Assembly: GCA_002633005.1 (NCBI GenBank)
Contig: NMRA01000446.1
Location: 241,156-274,333 of the forward strand
Origin: Phoronis australis
Taxonomy: Eukaryota > Phoronida > Phoronidae
DNA length: 33,178 bases
Direction of reading: 5' to 3'
The translations under genes and the position numbers were made by a program. Under the pieces are notes generated by a model. The model searched no databases, had not been told where the DNA came from, and saw only the letters and a program-made list of their open reading frames with translations. Shown in pieces: positions 10,609 to 20,033 of this stretch (the stretch's first letter is position 1; every line of letters begins with the position of its first letter).

Positions 10609-12104
10609 ATAGACCTAATTCACGCGGCGGACATTAAAATCCAAATCGAAGCTCACTGCGATAAACAAGGCGGGAGTTGACATTGCGTGAGTTAAATGGC
10701 CGGTCTTTGGAGTCCAAGTTGGATATTAAATCTTTAAAATGTGTCGATAATTAACTACGGAGACGTAGGAAAATACATTAGAGAACAAGTCAATGCACCA
10801 AAGAGTTGTCTGACGAATGGGTATAAGATTTATTTGGAAAACAATGTTCGAAACATGAAAAGTAAATGTGACCAAATTGCGGCGATCGCAGTGTTAGGGG
10901 TTAGATATTTTGCTGAATGCAGGGTTACGTTTCTTCTTAAAAATTGTTGTGAAAAATGCTTTCTACACGAACCAGGCCATCTGCTCGTATTGTTGACGAG
11001 ATGAAGATATATTCGACTGTGGTGGCTCATTGCATTTTGCTGTCATGTGCAATTGGTCACATCTGGTTGAATTTGTTGATAACGAATATTATCAAGCATG
11101 GCCTAGGTCCTGGTGAGGCAGGGACTACCGGGACTAACAGTTGATTTGTGATTGATCTGAAAGAATAATGTATGTTATTAGATATATTTTTTATTAAAAA
11201 AACAGGCTCGTAACTGAAAATAAAAATTATTTGACCATCAATTCTGCTTTCTTGGTTTATTAAAATAATTCTTACGTCTATTTCATGTGTTAGTCTTCAA
11301 ATATCAATCTGGACCAAGTTGAATTTTAAAATTAAAACACCTAATTTGTTCGTCGATCCAAAGCATAACCTCGGTTTAGAGCTTAATTTCAGTTTACTGG
11401 ACAGAGCAAGCATAGTCATCGTGTTTCTTCATGGGCCTCGCTCATCCGAGGGGAAGGTGTCTGTGCCTTCTGAGAGGGGATTTTTTTCACCGAGTGAGGG
11501 GAAAAATCTACCTCCCGATCACCATCAATGGCACCCCCGCACTGTTGCACGCTCTCATAGGCTCTGTCTCAAGTAGCAATTTGTGCTCTTTCAAATTGTC
11601 ACCCGTGTGGTTACACTTGTGATTTGAACTCCGGAGAGAAATTTTCAAGGGGAGTTTTTAGGCCTGATGCGGGGGGGAATTTCGCGTGATTTTCAATAGG
11701 GCTGATATTCAGCCTCAAAATAGAGGGATTGAGGGCCCTGTCTTTTTTGGAAAGAAAAATGCATCATGTTTCAACCCGTAGTCATGAAAATACAGCCTGC
11801 CTGACCGAAGATTCTCCGGTCGTTGCTATGATGCTCGGCAACCGAAATGCGACAATTAAAATATGACCTAACTTTTCGAAAGCATTTATAAATTTTACAC
11901 GGCTATATTTTCCTTTGTCACGGCGTATGGCAACGACCCAACGCTTCCGAATCTCAGCGTCTCCTTAGTGATTGTAAAACAGACAGTTGAGAGTCCTTAT
12001 TTTTTCAGGCGTTCAAGCAACGCGAAATACAACTATGCCAACAGAGCTATCATAGCGAGCCTCGTTTTGGAACTCACCTCCTGTCGGCGTGAATTGGGTC
12101 TATT
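10609..12104. mobile_element. Probable DNA transposon remnant with imperfect inverted ends
   Basis: ATAGACCTAATTCACGC at 10609 recurs in reverse complement as GCGTGAATTGGGTCTAT ending near 12104. Weaker inverted similarity runs on for roughly 90 bp (GAAGCTCACTGCGATAA against GAGGCTCGCTATGATAG, then a GTTG-ATT-GCG segment). The interior holds an open frame at 10741-11004 of unknown nature and no recognisable transposase. The right edge abuts a LINE 3' end, and no clean target duplication is seen. It could instead be two solo fragments in opposite orientation. Confidence 0.45.
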
Positions 12105-12556
12105 ATATTAGTATATTTATTCAATAACTAGGCCTCCGGCCCTTGTTACAATCAAATCATCAAATACAATAAAGGTAAGTGTCAAACACTAGAAGTAAAC
12201 CGAATTCTTCTTCGCTTGAATGCAAAATGAACATATTTACATGTTGACCATATCAGATCTTTTTCCTCCATAGTCATGAGTCTGTTGAATTTTGTAACAT
12301 TGGGGTTGTTGTAGCTCCATGCAGGCAAATATCGTTTCCTTAGGTCATCGTAGAATGGGCATTCGATAACAAAATGATATTCTGACTCGACATATGTCCT
12401 AACACAGAGAGGGCATAACCTTTCTGTTCTGCTAAGTTTCAAGTGTCTACCGTTTTCAATCATTAGTGCATGCGCTGAACATCTCAATCTTACCATATCA
12501 GATCTAACATTTACATTGTCAATTACATCTAAATAGTTTTCAAAACATATATTTAA
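12105..12556 (-). mobile_element. 5'-truncated LINE (non-LTR retrotransposon), 3' end
   Basis: Minus-strand frame open from about 12556 to a stop at 12182. It encodes the C-terminus of a LINE polyprotein. After a stretch resembling the linker that follows reverse transcriptase comes RLRCSAHALMIENGRH, then CPLC, then H and C of a CCHC knuckle (LCPLC, EYHFVIEC), the pattern of the RVT-associated zinc finger at the end of many LINE ORF2 proteins. The 3' UTR contains the self-complementary GGGCCGGAGGCC and ends near an AATAAA (minus strand, about 12115), typical of CR1/L2-like tails. An in-frame stop lies just upstream of 12556, so it is a dead 5'-truncated copy. It sits directly against the right end of the 10.6-12.1 kb element. 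Confidence 0.75.
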
Positions 12557-12752
12557 CTAAAAGTTCTGTAAGTTTCCAGCTTAATCGAATTGTTCAAAAT
12601 ATCGATTCCGTTAAGTGAATGGGTCAAAAACATGAGGCGTAATAAAGTTTAAGCGGTAAGGTGTAGCGCTTGTGAGGTGAAATGTCTCACAACGGTTCAT
12701 TTTGTTCATGGAGTTTTCGAAAGAGTGGTAGAAAGGCGACAAGTACAGTGAT
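12557..12752. other. Short spacer between the LINE tail and the Ty3/gypsy element
   Basis: Nothing recognisable; this is the left flank of the retrotransposon insertion. Confidence 0.5.
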
Positions 12753-12756
12753 GTGT

Positions 12757-12892
12757 TGTAGGAATCAGAAACGCACAATTATATGCGAATAAAATACTAT
12801 ATTGAAGCAGACACTTGATGTTGGTATAATTAAAAAATGAGACTAAACTACAGTGATTTAACAAATCGTTATAACTGATAGGTGACACCACA
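12757..12892 (-). repeat. 3' LTR of the Ty3/gypsy element
   Basis: 136 bp, TGTAGGAATC at its left edge and ACACCACA at its right edge, so TG...CA in both orientations. Aligned with the other LTR it is about 95% identical apart from an A/T-rich indel near 12827-12840. LTRs this short are at the low end for Ty3/gypsy. Confidence 0.9.
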
Positions 12893-12895
12893 GTA

Positions 12896-12905
12896 CCACC
12901 CCTCC
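12896..12905 (-). other. Polypurine tract of the Ty3/gypsy element
   Basis: On the minus strand GGAGGGGTGG sits three bases before the 3' LTR. This is where plus-strand DNA synthesis is normally primed. It is preceded by a CCTCC-AAGC-GGAGG inverted repeat. Confidence 0.7.
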
Positions 12906-12915
12906 AAGCGGAGGA

Positions 12916-14595
12916 CTAAGGCAAATCCGAAGTGGGTGGAGAATCACGAAAACGCACGGGCAAGGGCGAAACGCGACCAGAACGAGTAACATTAGAAGGT
13001 TGATCTGCAGCAACAGACGTTGACGGCACAGGTCGGTCGGTGGAGTCGAGGGGAGCCGCCGGCGAGGGGAGCACTAATGGCGTAGAGGCATCGGGACGTG
13101 TGAAGGTGTCATCCGAGGTCGTGAACTGGGTGACATAGGCGGCTTTGAGACGATCAACAGAAACCGTCTGCTTGCGACCCTTAATGTCAAGAGTGTAGAA
13201 CTTGTCATTTGTGTTGAGTATGCGATAGGGGCGCTGGAGCGGATGACGGTAAGCATCGTGGCGCACATACACATACCCTGTAGACGCCAAGTTGGAGGGT
13301 ATATAACTGGGGCGACTGCCATGGAAATTAGGAGGCGCGGGCTGCACCGTACGCATGGTGTGTTGTAGATACTTTAGGAAAATTGAGTCCGGCTCCATCG
13401 TACGAGCTTCGTGCGGTTGAAGAAACTCGTGGAGAAGCGACCCATACACAAGCTCAGCGGGAGAACAGCCGGGATCCACTCGCCAGGACGATTGAATCCC
13501 TAGCAAGACCAGTGGCAGTTCTACAAACCAATGCGGGCTGGTAGTGCGCGCCTTGAGAGATGCCTTTAGGGCGTGGTGAAAACGTTCTATCATGCCACTC
13601 GCCTGTAGGTGGTATGCAGTTGTGGTGTGAGTTGTAACACCCAAGAGGCTGTTGCATTCACTCCAAAGTGCCGAAGTGAACTGAACACCGCGATCAGACG
13701 TGATGTCCTCAGGCACACCAAGGCGGGAAATCCAATGATGGACAAGAGCAGCCGCACAGGACGAAGCTTGGGCGTCGGGAAGAGGTATGGCTTCGGGCCA
13801 TCTGGTGAAACGGTCAATGATCGTGAAGAGATAGGTCATGCCTTGGCTCGCTGGTAGTGTGCCAACAAGATCCACATGGAGACTGCGAAACCTGGCTGCC
13901 GGAGCGGGACGCTTTACCAAAGGTACCCGTGTGTGTCGATGTATCTTGGAAGCTTGACAAGCATGACACTCTTTGCACCACCGCCGTATATCACGTTTCA
14001 TACCACGCCAGACAAAGCGCTGAGTGATAGCCGGCTGAGTACGGCGAACGCCAGCGTGAGACAACCCATGAATACGATCAAAAACAGCACGGGTCCACGT
14101 GGAGGGCAACACAGGTGGGGGTGTGCCAGTGGACGTGTCACAAAGCAGGGTCGAGTCGCCAAACGGAATATCTTGTAGATAAAGGCCCGTTGTAGCGGTT
14201 CGATATTCCGCCATTTCGAGAGACTGGTCCTGGTCATGAGCCAGCTCGCGGAAGTCACCAACAGAAAAGATGCGATGGCCACTGGATATGCCGTTGATGT
14301 CAAAACGGGATAGTGCGTCAGCCACCACGTTAAACTTGCCTTTAAGGTATCGGATGTCGGTAGTGAACTCGACTATAAAAGCGATGTGCCGTGCCTGACG
14401 TGGGGAACGTTCACTGCCGCTGTGCAATGCTGACACTAACGGCCTGTGGTCAGTGTACAACGCAAAAGGTCGGCCCTCTAAAAAATGCCTGAAGTGCTTA
14501 ACTGCGTTATAGGCTGCCAGGAGCTCACGGTCGAAAGCGCTTACTTCTGCTCTGTTTCGGAAAGCTTGCGTGAGAAGAAAGCAAGAGGAACCCAA
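12916..14595 (-). CDS. pol: RNase H end and integrase of the Ty3/gypsy pol
   Basis: 559 codons. Residues 18-97 are the C-terminal half of RNase H (SAFDREL, YTDHRPL, and VADALSR as the last motif). Residues about 176-213 form the integrase HHCC zinc site (H176, H180, C210, C213). The catalytic core carries D242 in LHVDLVG, D301 in TSDRG and E337 in MIERF, with exactly 35 residues between the second Asp and the Glu, the canonical DD35E. The C-terminal part contains DRLKAAYV and a proline-rich, low-complexity tail, usual for this family. The integrase is therefore intact in sequence. The first 17 residues are out of the true frame: a frameshift near 14545 separates this frame from the N-terminal RNase H just upstream, so the polyprotein is broken here. 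Confidence 0.92.
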   Translation of the reverse strand: MGSSCFLLTQAFRNRAEVSAFDRELLAAYNAVKHFRHFLEGRPFALYTDHRPLVSALHSGSERSPRQARHIAFIVEFTTDIRYLKGKFNVVADALSRFDINGISSGHRIFSVGDFRELAHDQDQSLEMAEYRTATTGLYLQDIPFGDSTLLCDTSTGTPPPVLPSTWTRAVFDRIHGLSHAGVRRTQPAITQRFVWRGMKRDIRRWCKECHACQASKIHRHTRVPLVKRPAPAARFRSLHVDLVGTLPASQGMTYLFTIIDRFTRWPEAIPLPDAQASSCAAALVHHWISRLGVPEDITSDRGVQFTSALWSECNSLLGVTTHTTTAYHLQASGMIERFHHALKASLKARTTSPHWFVELPLVLLGIQSSWRVDPGCSPAELVYGSLLHEFLQPHEARTMEPDSIFLKYLQHTMRTVQPAPPNFHGSRPSYIPSNLASTGYVYVRHDAYRHPLQRPYRILNTNDKFYTLDIKGRKQTVSVDRLKAAYVTQFTTSDDTFTRPDASTPLVLPSPAAPLDSTDRPVPSTSVAADQPSNVTRSGRVSPLPVRFRDSPPTSDLP

Positions 14596-14614
14596 GTACC
14601 GTCCTGAAGTTGCG

Positions 14615-15244
14615 TCAGTTGAGCACCGATGGCCTTGTTAGAAGCATCGACCGTAATGCTTGTAGGCGAGGTCGGGTGAGGGTGACGCAAGAGCACAGCT
14701 TCTTTAAGCCTTTAAGGGCGTCTTTGGCCTTTTCGAAAGCAGTTTGGCAGACAGCTGACCAGGTAATAGCTTGACCTCTACCGCTAGCTTGCACATGGAG
14801 TGGAGTCAGGGCATCAGCGATGTGTGGAATAAAACGGTGATTGTAGTTCATCAATCCTAGAAATCGTTGCAGCTCAGCACGATTGGCTGGGGGAGCATAA
14901 TCTTGAATAGAGGCTACGCGATCGGGGAGCGGAAGGATCCCACGGGCTGTGACGTGGTGTCCAAGGCAAGCCAATTCGGCGGCGCCAAAAATGCACTTGG
15001 GCTTATAATTGATGACGAGACCGTTGGAGGAAAGCAGCATAAAGATCTGACGAAGATGTTCCAGATGTTCGGCATGCGAGCGGCTGGCCACCAAGATGTC
15101 ATCGAGGTAGACAAAAGCGAACGAAACGTCCCTGAAAATGCCATCCATAAGGCGTTGGAAAGCCTGGGCAGCATTCTTGAGGCCAAAGGGCATGCGAAGA
15201 AATTCCCACAATCCAAAAGGTGTGATTATTGCAGTTTTGGGCAC
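14615..15244 (-). pseudogene. pol: Reverse transcriptase domain of the Ty3/gypsy pol (frameshifted)
   Basis: 209 open codons with core RT motifs: FGLWEFLRMPFGLKNA (residues 10-25), the catalytic YLDD box at 46-49 in FVYLDDILVAS, then LGHHV and FLGLMNYNHRFI of the thumb/connection. The frame ends with out-of-frame residues after about 14700. The following RNase H start, with its DASNKAIGA motif, is in another frame. The expected upstream RT fingers are also spread over different frames between 15250 and 15480. The antisense frame of 162 codons at 14867-15355 is a shadow. This copy cannot make a complete RT. Confidence 0.88.
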
Positions 15245-15600
15245 AGAAGATGGCGCAACCGGAATCTGATGATAGCCCCGAACCAGATCAATTTTGGAGA
15301 AAACTTGGCATCCGGTCAGATGGTTGTTGAAATCATGATATGCGGTAACGGGTAGCGGTCATCCGTGGTAGAAGCATTAAATTGTCTGTAGTCACCACAA
15401 GGGCGTCATATAACGCCAGGCTTGGGGGCGACATGGAGCGGTGAAGACCACGATGAATTATACCCATCTTTTCCATTCGCAGAAATTGACTTTCGCCACC
15501 GTCAGTCGTTCAGGATTCAAACGTCGGGCACGTGCGTGGACACGTGGTCCCTGGGTTATGATATGGTGTTCAACACCGTGTGTACTCGCCGTGGAATCGA
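15245..15600 (-). pseudogene. pol: N-terminal RT/linker of the Ty3/gypsy pol, broken by several frameshifts
   Basis: Recognisable pieces in different minus-strand frames: GPRVHARARRLNPERL near 15500-15550, GIIHRGLHRS near 15430, and FSKIDLVRGYHQIPVAPSS near 15240-15310. These are the usual blocks between protease and the RT palm (VHARAR linker, MGI-R-S, KIDL-GYHQIP). At least three frameshifts and stop codons separate them. Confidence 0.8.
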
Positions 15601-16137
15601 AACACGAAGTAAACAGCTCGGAAAACTGCCGTAACAAATGTGAGTACTCATCATGGGCATGAAGGGTAGACCCGCAAGAGTCAGCGAAACCGTGTTATTT
15701 CGCAGAAAAACAGAGGCATTATCGATAGACAAAAGGCGCTTGCCCTTAAGATTAATAACTAGGTCGTGGGCAATAAAGAAATCAGCTCCCAGAATTGGGC
15801 GAGTAACATCGGCAAGATAAAATTCATGAGCGTACCGCTGCTTAGGGCTGAGCACCACCGACACTGTACGGGTGCCCCATGTGCTCATGGAAGTTCCGTT
15901 AGCAGCGGAGAGAGGAGCGGAAGGTGGATTGGTCTTGCGGTCCGTTGCAGAGGCAGGATAAACAGAAACGTCGGCGACGGTGTCAATTAAAAAATATCTA
16001 CCAGTGTGTTGGTCAACAATGGAGAACGTGTTGGAGGTGGAAACGCCGGCCACTACCACGTTCAACGGCCGGCTGTGGCGTTTCCCTGATTGTTTGTCTT
16101 GGGTATTAGAGACGCAAACTTGCAGCCAGGCTGGCAT
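15556..16137 (-). pseudogene. pro: Protease of the Ty3/gypsy element, with altered active site
   Basis: 193 open codons overlapping the end of gag by 76 bases in the -1 frame, as expected for gag-pol expression by -1 frameshifting. The retropepsin fold is recognisable from RYFLIDT-ADVSVYP at residues 47-61 and ILGADFF at 115-121. The normally invariant D-T-G reads D52-T53-V54, which should abolish catalysis. The frame ends in a few out-of-frame residues and a stop near 15556. Confidence 0.85.
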
Positions 16138-16900
16138 CGACGAGCCTCGGGCCCAAACTTCCTATGGTAGAAGCATACGGTGGAGGAAGCCATAAGGGGG
16201 CTGGCGTAACCGTGCTGGGGACAGGAACGGCCTCGGAAGCGCTTATCGGCAGAAACCACGTCCACCGAAGCGGACGTGGACTTGGCGTTGTCATCATAAA
16301 AACTCGAAAACGTTGTGTGACTGGCGATAGGCATAGAGACTTGTTGCACTCCGGCAGTACGTGCCTCCCAGATACGGTCCGCGGTCGTAGCAAGGTCCTC
16401 TATGCTAGTAATGCTGTGGCCCACCAGGATAGTGCGAACGTCAGCAGGCAGGTTCGTTAGGAACAAAGCACGTTTTAAAGTTTGGGGGTCATCATTGAGA
16501 GCGTTGATACGTCTCATCAGAGCGGTGGGAAGTTTGTCACCTAGGCCATTGAGTTTCAAAAGCTCAGAGTCCTTCTGCACCTGGGACTTTCCAAAAGCGT
16601 TGATGAGCGCAGACTTCAATGCGTTATACTTGTTTGTGAGCGGTGGGTGGAGGAGAATAGCCTGAACTTCGTCGGCTGTGTTGACATCAAGGGCACTCAC
16701 CACATAATCATATTTTGTCTGGTCTTGTACAACCCCTTTGGTTCCAAACTGAGCCTCGATTTTGGAAAACCAAACTTCGGGCGATTTTGTCCAAAAGTCC
16801 GGCAACTTAATGGATACCGCGTTTACCAGGCTGAGATGTTTGCATTGCAAGCGTCTGGAGAGTTGAGGCGAGGTCAGTAACAAGTATGTCCCTCTGCCAT
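16062..16900 (-). pseudogene. gag: Gag of the Ty3/gypsy element
   Basis: A long open frame ending at 16062 encodes a capsid-type protein: NAVSIKLPDFWTKSPEVWF followed by a helical region (NKYNALKSALINAFG, LPADVRTILVGH). Near the C-terminus is a C-x2-H-x9-C-x3-C motif (residues C247, H250, C260 and C264 counted from 16913). This C-H-C-C arrangement differs from the usual CCHC knuckle and is a mark of the CsRn1 clade. The likely start is the ATG at 16900, about 29 bases from the LTR. It lies in another frame from the capsid part, so small frameshifts have damaged the N-terminus. Confidence 0.85.
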
Positions 16901-16913
16901 TGTAAGTGTTCAC

Positions 16914-16929
16914 TGTTCGAGATCACGAA
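16914..16929 (-). other. Degenerate primer-binding site next to the 5' LTR
   Basis: On the minus strand the sequence after the LTR reads TTCGTGATCTCGAACA. From its second base it matches TGGTGACCCCGA, the complement of a tRNA-Trp 3' end, at 9 of 12 positions. A tRNA-Trp primer is established for CsRn1-type elements; the assignment here is inference. Confidence 0.45.
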
Positions 16930-17069
16930 TGTAGGAATCAGAAACACAAAATTATAAGCGAATAAAATACTATATTGAAGCAGACACTTGATGTTGGTAA
17001 TAATATTTGAAAAACGAGACTAAACTACAGTGATTTAACAAATCGTTATAACTGATAGGTGGCACGACA
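16930..17069 (-). repeat. 5' LTR of the Ty3/gypsy element
   Basis: 140 bp, the partner of 12757-12892, with TGTAGGAATC at its left edge and GCACGACA at its right edge, followed by the GTGT duplication at 17070. Confidence 0.9.
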
Positions 17070-17073
17070 GTGT

Positions 17074-17810
17074 TCTAGACAAACCCAGTGAGCTGAATAA
17101 TGCATCCTGGATTATCCTCGCTTTCGAAACTGCTGTCGTCTGCAGATGAAGCTAAAGGAGAAGTTTTTGTAAGTTTGCCTGTATTCGGATGTTTAGTGAT
17201 GGCGTGTTTGCCACTATGGTATTATGACACGATTTGGACCAACAAATAGGAACAGAAATATAGAGTTGCAACAGCTACATCACATTTTCTAAAATCCTAC
17301 AGGTCTTGGATTTTTTCCGATTCAGTTAACCAAAGAGGGCAATTTAGCACAACATGATTTCATGTTCATTGACGGTCACAAACTGAATTGGTTCTACATA
17401 GAAGGTAGGCCCCCTAGCGGTACGCATGAAATTGAGAACGACTTGTTCCAAGCTTAACAAAACATCAAACAATCTTCATCATTTTCGAAGGTGAAAATGA
17501 AACGGGTTGCGCAGGTTTTTAGCCGTTCAGTTCAGACTGCCTTACTGGCTTACGAGTTGTTCAGGCGTTTGTCCCATAGAGGGCGTCTCAGTTCACAATA
17601 CCTTTTTGTAAAGCTGAGTTTGATATAACACAGCATCAATTTGCATTACTCAATGGTGAACAAAAGAAAATCTAAAGAAGGAAACCCAGATTTTGATTAT
17701 TTGAGGAATGCGAAATCTTTGAACGATTCAGTGTTTTAGGTCTGCCTGTACAATTACTACATGCAGAAGGTTGGCAAGTGTCAACCACGAGTGCGGAATG
17801 AAGTTACCTA
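17074..17810. other. No gene seen
   Basis: Right flank of the retrotransposon. AT-rich, with no recognisable domain or repeat. Confidence 0.35.
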
Positions 17811-18360
17811 TTGCCTGCTATTAATATTATTCATGTTCAAAGAAGCTCAATCACGTCTCATAAGAAAACTGTTTCAGTGGGATTAGGAGCACGGGTGGGT
17901 TCTGCCACAAAACCTGAGCCAAAGCAATTCGCAGAGGCGTACAAGCAGATTGTCATCAACAGTTGCAATCTAATCAGTTTCTTGCTAGCCATCCAACAGA
18001 AAAATTCATGGCTAACAAGAAACGGACTATAACATGTCCATAACATCCTGGTGATATTATTTATCGAGACCTTGCATTCTTCAGTCAGAATTGGCCAGTT
18101 GTGAGCATGATGTATACGATGTTTTAGTGGATCTACTCTGTTGAGCAGATAAACAAATTGACAGCACTTCTATTGATGCTGCTCCTGCTCTTGCTACCGT
18201 GTGTTGTTGTGAGTGAATCAGCATTTGAGTAACCTATTTTGTTCAAAGCATTTAATCAGTGGTAGTACCCAAACAGAATGCTTGCTTTATGTGGGTGGAT
18301 ACATATGCAAACAGAAAGCCCTGCTTTATGTGGGTGGATACATATGCAAACAGTACATGT
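17811..18360 (+). pseudogene. Weak transposase-like debris
   Basis: A plus-strand frame at 17811-18032 contains PEPKQFAEAYKQIV. Near 18284-18350 two copies of LLYVGGYICKQ are created by a 39-bp tandem duplication. The first resembles the P-x-x-x-F-x-x-A-Y-K stretch and the second the Y-x-x-G-Y-I-x-x-K motif near the C-terminus of P-element/THAP9-type transposases. The pieces lie in different frames separated by stops. This is a family impression, not a firm match; a non-coding origin is quite possible. Confidence 0.22.
18284..18354. repeat. 39-bp tandem duplication
   Basis: GCTTTATGTGGGTGGATACA begins at 18284 and again at 18323. Nearly the whole 39-bp unit is repeated without change, which implies a recent local duplication. 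Confidence 0.9.
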
Positions 18361-18415
18361 ACCTGTCGAAACATGTTCATTGCATTGAATGTCATCCAAT
18401 CCCGAAATTGCCTTT

Positions 18416-18487
18416 GACACACACACGCACACACGCAGAAGCACGCGTACACACTCACACGCATACACGCACGCACGCACAGACACA
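18416..18487. repeat. CA/CACG microsatellite
   Basis: Interrupted run of CACA, CGCA and CACG units. The open frames through it, on both strands, are artefacts. Confidence 0.9.
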
Positions 18488-19146
18488 TGTATGTATTTAA
18501 ATACAAGTTGTTGGGGGCTGTGAGTGTCCAGTGATGGCCTTGTGACATTCATTAATCGACGTGAGATTGTTTTTTAGTTAACTTCATGAGTCTGAAGCAT
18601 ATATCAAAGACTTTTCGTGGTTTACTTCTCGCAGTTGTTCTTCTAATATCCACGTTTCTTTCGAAACCGTGAAATTTGAGTAACAAACATTTTCATATAA
18701 AAGATCAATATCAAGGTAAATAGTCTAAATCAAATTTTGTTTTTGTTATGGAAGGCGAGTTGATAGACATTGCATTTTGTAGAGCAATGCAACATTTTTA
18801 TCGTCCGTCTTTTCATTCGGAGCGATTTCGAAAAAATAATAGCGATTGATAATTAAATGGTTGACAATAATTATGTACTTCATGCGCAAAAAATGAACGA
18901 AAAACACAAAGAAACTTTCTGTAATACGCACGTCTATGACTATACGAAACGAAACGCAACGAAACGAGCCCTGTGAAACTGCACTTGGCGAAATGGCGTA
19001 CAGATTGAAGCTTGTGGTAAAAGCATTATTGAGGGGCCGTTTCGTATGGTACCTATTTTTTCAAGACCCGTGCCTCATCTCTGGACCGATGAAATCTGCT
19101 GTACATGGCGCTTCATGAAAATGTATTAATGTGAAAGGTTCAAACT
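18488..19146. other. No gene seen
   Basis: AT-rich flank. A short ACGAAACG simple repeat lies at about 18943-18965. Confidence 0.35.
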
Positions 19147-19401
19147 CAGTGGCGGATCTAGGATATCACAAGGGGGAGGGCCCAACATTTTGTCTGAAAA
19201 CATTTGCGCAAAGCACGATTAGATGCGCATAGCACCGAATGGGGGGAGGTTGGGAGGGGGTTTGCACCCTCCCGCCCAGGCAAATTTGTCTGTTTTTTCC
19301 TCTAAAAATCAAGCATTTTCCTTGATTCCTGAAGTGTTATCCAAGAAAAAAAGGCAAAGAAAAAAAAAACGGAGAACGTGTCAAACATGAAAAACCGCAA
19401 T

Positions 19402-19471
19402 TACCACAGACTCGAACTCACGACCTTGCACATAAAGCAAAAACGTGCTTTACCAATGCACCACAACGACT
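19402..19471 (-). repeat. tRNA-like segment (possible tRNA-derived SINE head)
   Basis: On the minus strand an A-box-like TGGTGCATTGG is followed about 40 bases later by a B-box-like GAGTTCGAGTC, the spacing of a tRNA gene. A D-arm can be drawn (GTGC, loop ATTGGTAAA, GCAC) and an anticodon-type stem CACGT/ATGTG, but its loop is nine bases and the T-stem does not close. It is therefore a decayed tRNA or a tRNA-derived SINE promoter carried inside the transposon, not a working tRNA gene. Confidence 0.4.
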
Positions 19472-19980
19472 TCACTCACAATTTCATAGTAAGAGACCTA
19501 CTTGTTTATGGTCCACAGCGTTTGCGCGCGAAACCTACTTCTTTTTGTAATGCTTATTACACTTTTTATATTTTATGCAATCAGTTTGTAACAAATTTGT
19601 TGTATTTAAAATAGCCTTCAATTGCCCAAAAGACCAAATCCGCTTTTTTGTGTAGGCAATAATGACGCGATTGCTTTGGAAAAGGTTTGACAAAGAGAGA
19701 ATTATGAGTTTCTGATTGATTCACTAAGGCTTCGATTAAAATTCACGTCTTACTAGCAGCTTCTACTCAGATTCCATTTTCTTTAAAAATTGAGGTTATT
19801 TTCTTCATTGCAGACGACCCGTGTTCCGAAGTTGACACTTGAAATTGGATCTGAGCCCCCCCCAAACACACTGCACACATTTAAATCTTGTTTCCTCCGT
19901 ATAATGTTAATTACCGGGGTTAATTAATAAACTCAACATTTCCCTACGCTCTTGCTGTTTTATTTTTTGCGGCAGCCAAG

Positions 19981-20020
19981 GGCGGGGGGGGGGGGGGCGG
20001 GCGGGCCCCTGGGCCCCCCT
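19981..20020. repeat. G-run followed by a C-run
   Basis: A tract of about 14 G, then GCGGGCGGGCCCC and a C-run, near the right end of the transposon. It could fold as G-quadruplex or hairpin and is prone to length error. Confidence 0.7.
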
Positions 20021-20033
20021 AAATCCGCCTATG

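Larger units (their letters stand above)
12753..17073 (-). mobile_element. Full-length, inactivated Ty3/gypsy LTR retrotransposon (CsRn1-like)
   Basis: Two near-identical LTRs (12757-12892 and 16930-17069) run TG...CA and are flanked by GTGT at 12753-12756 and 17070-17073, a 4-bp target duplication. Between them, on the minus strand, lie gag, protease, reverse transcriptase, RNase H and integrase in Ty3/gypsy order. The gag motif has a C-H-C-C spacing rather than CCHC. The sequence next to the 5' LTR matches a tRNA-Trp-type primer site at 9 of 12 positions. Both traits are known from the CsRn1 clade. Several frameshifts and stops, and a changed protease active site, make this copy non-functional. 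The LTRs differ by about six substitutions plus a small indel, so the insertion is not very recent. Confidence 0.93.
19147..20033. mobile_element. DNA transposon copy with 5-bp AAACT target duplication
   Basis: Begins CAGTGGCGGATCTAGG at 19147 and ends CCTAAATCCGCCTATG at 20033, so the termini are inverted repeats of about 16 bp with a few mismatches. AAACT directly precedes (19142-19146) and follows (20034-20038) it, a perfect 5-bp target duplication. The last 90 bp, with GCGGCAGCCAAGGGCGGG and a long G-run, are shared in reverse orientation with the copy at 25531-25828, so this is a family. No transposase is seen. The interior carries a tRNA-like segment and AT-rich filler. The 5-bp duplication and CA...TG ends do not fit hAT (8 bp), Tc1/mariner (TA) or Kolobok (TTAA), so the superfamily is left open. 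Confidence 0.75.

Noticed and set aside
10741-11004. SWIM-type zinc domain in the 87-codon frame
   Set aside because: The early part loosely recalls SWIM proteins, but the C-x-C...C-x-H core is not in order.
14867-15355. 162-codon plus-strand frame
   Set aside because: It is antisense to the reverse transcriptase core with its YLDD motif; no independent signal.
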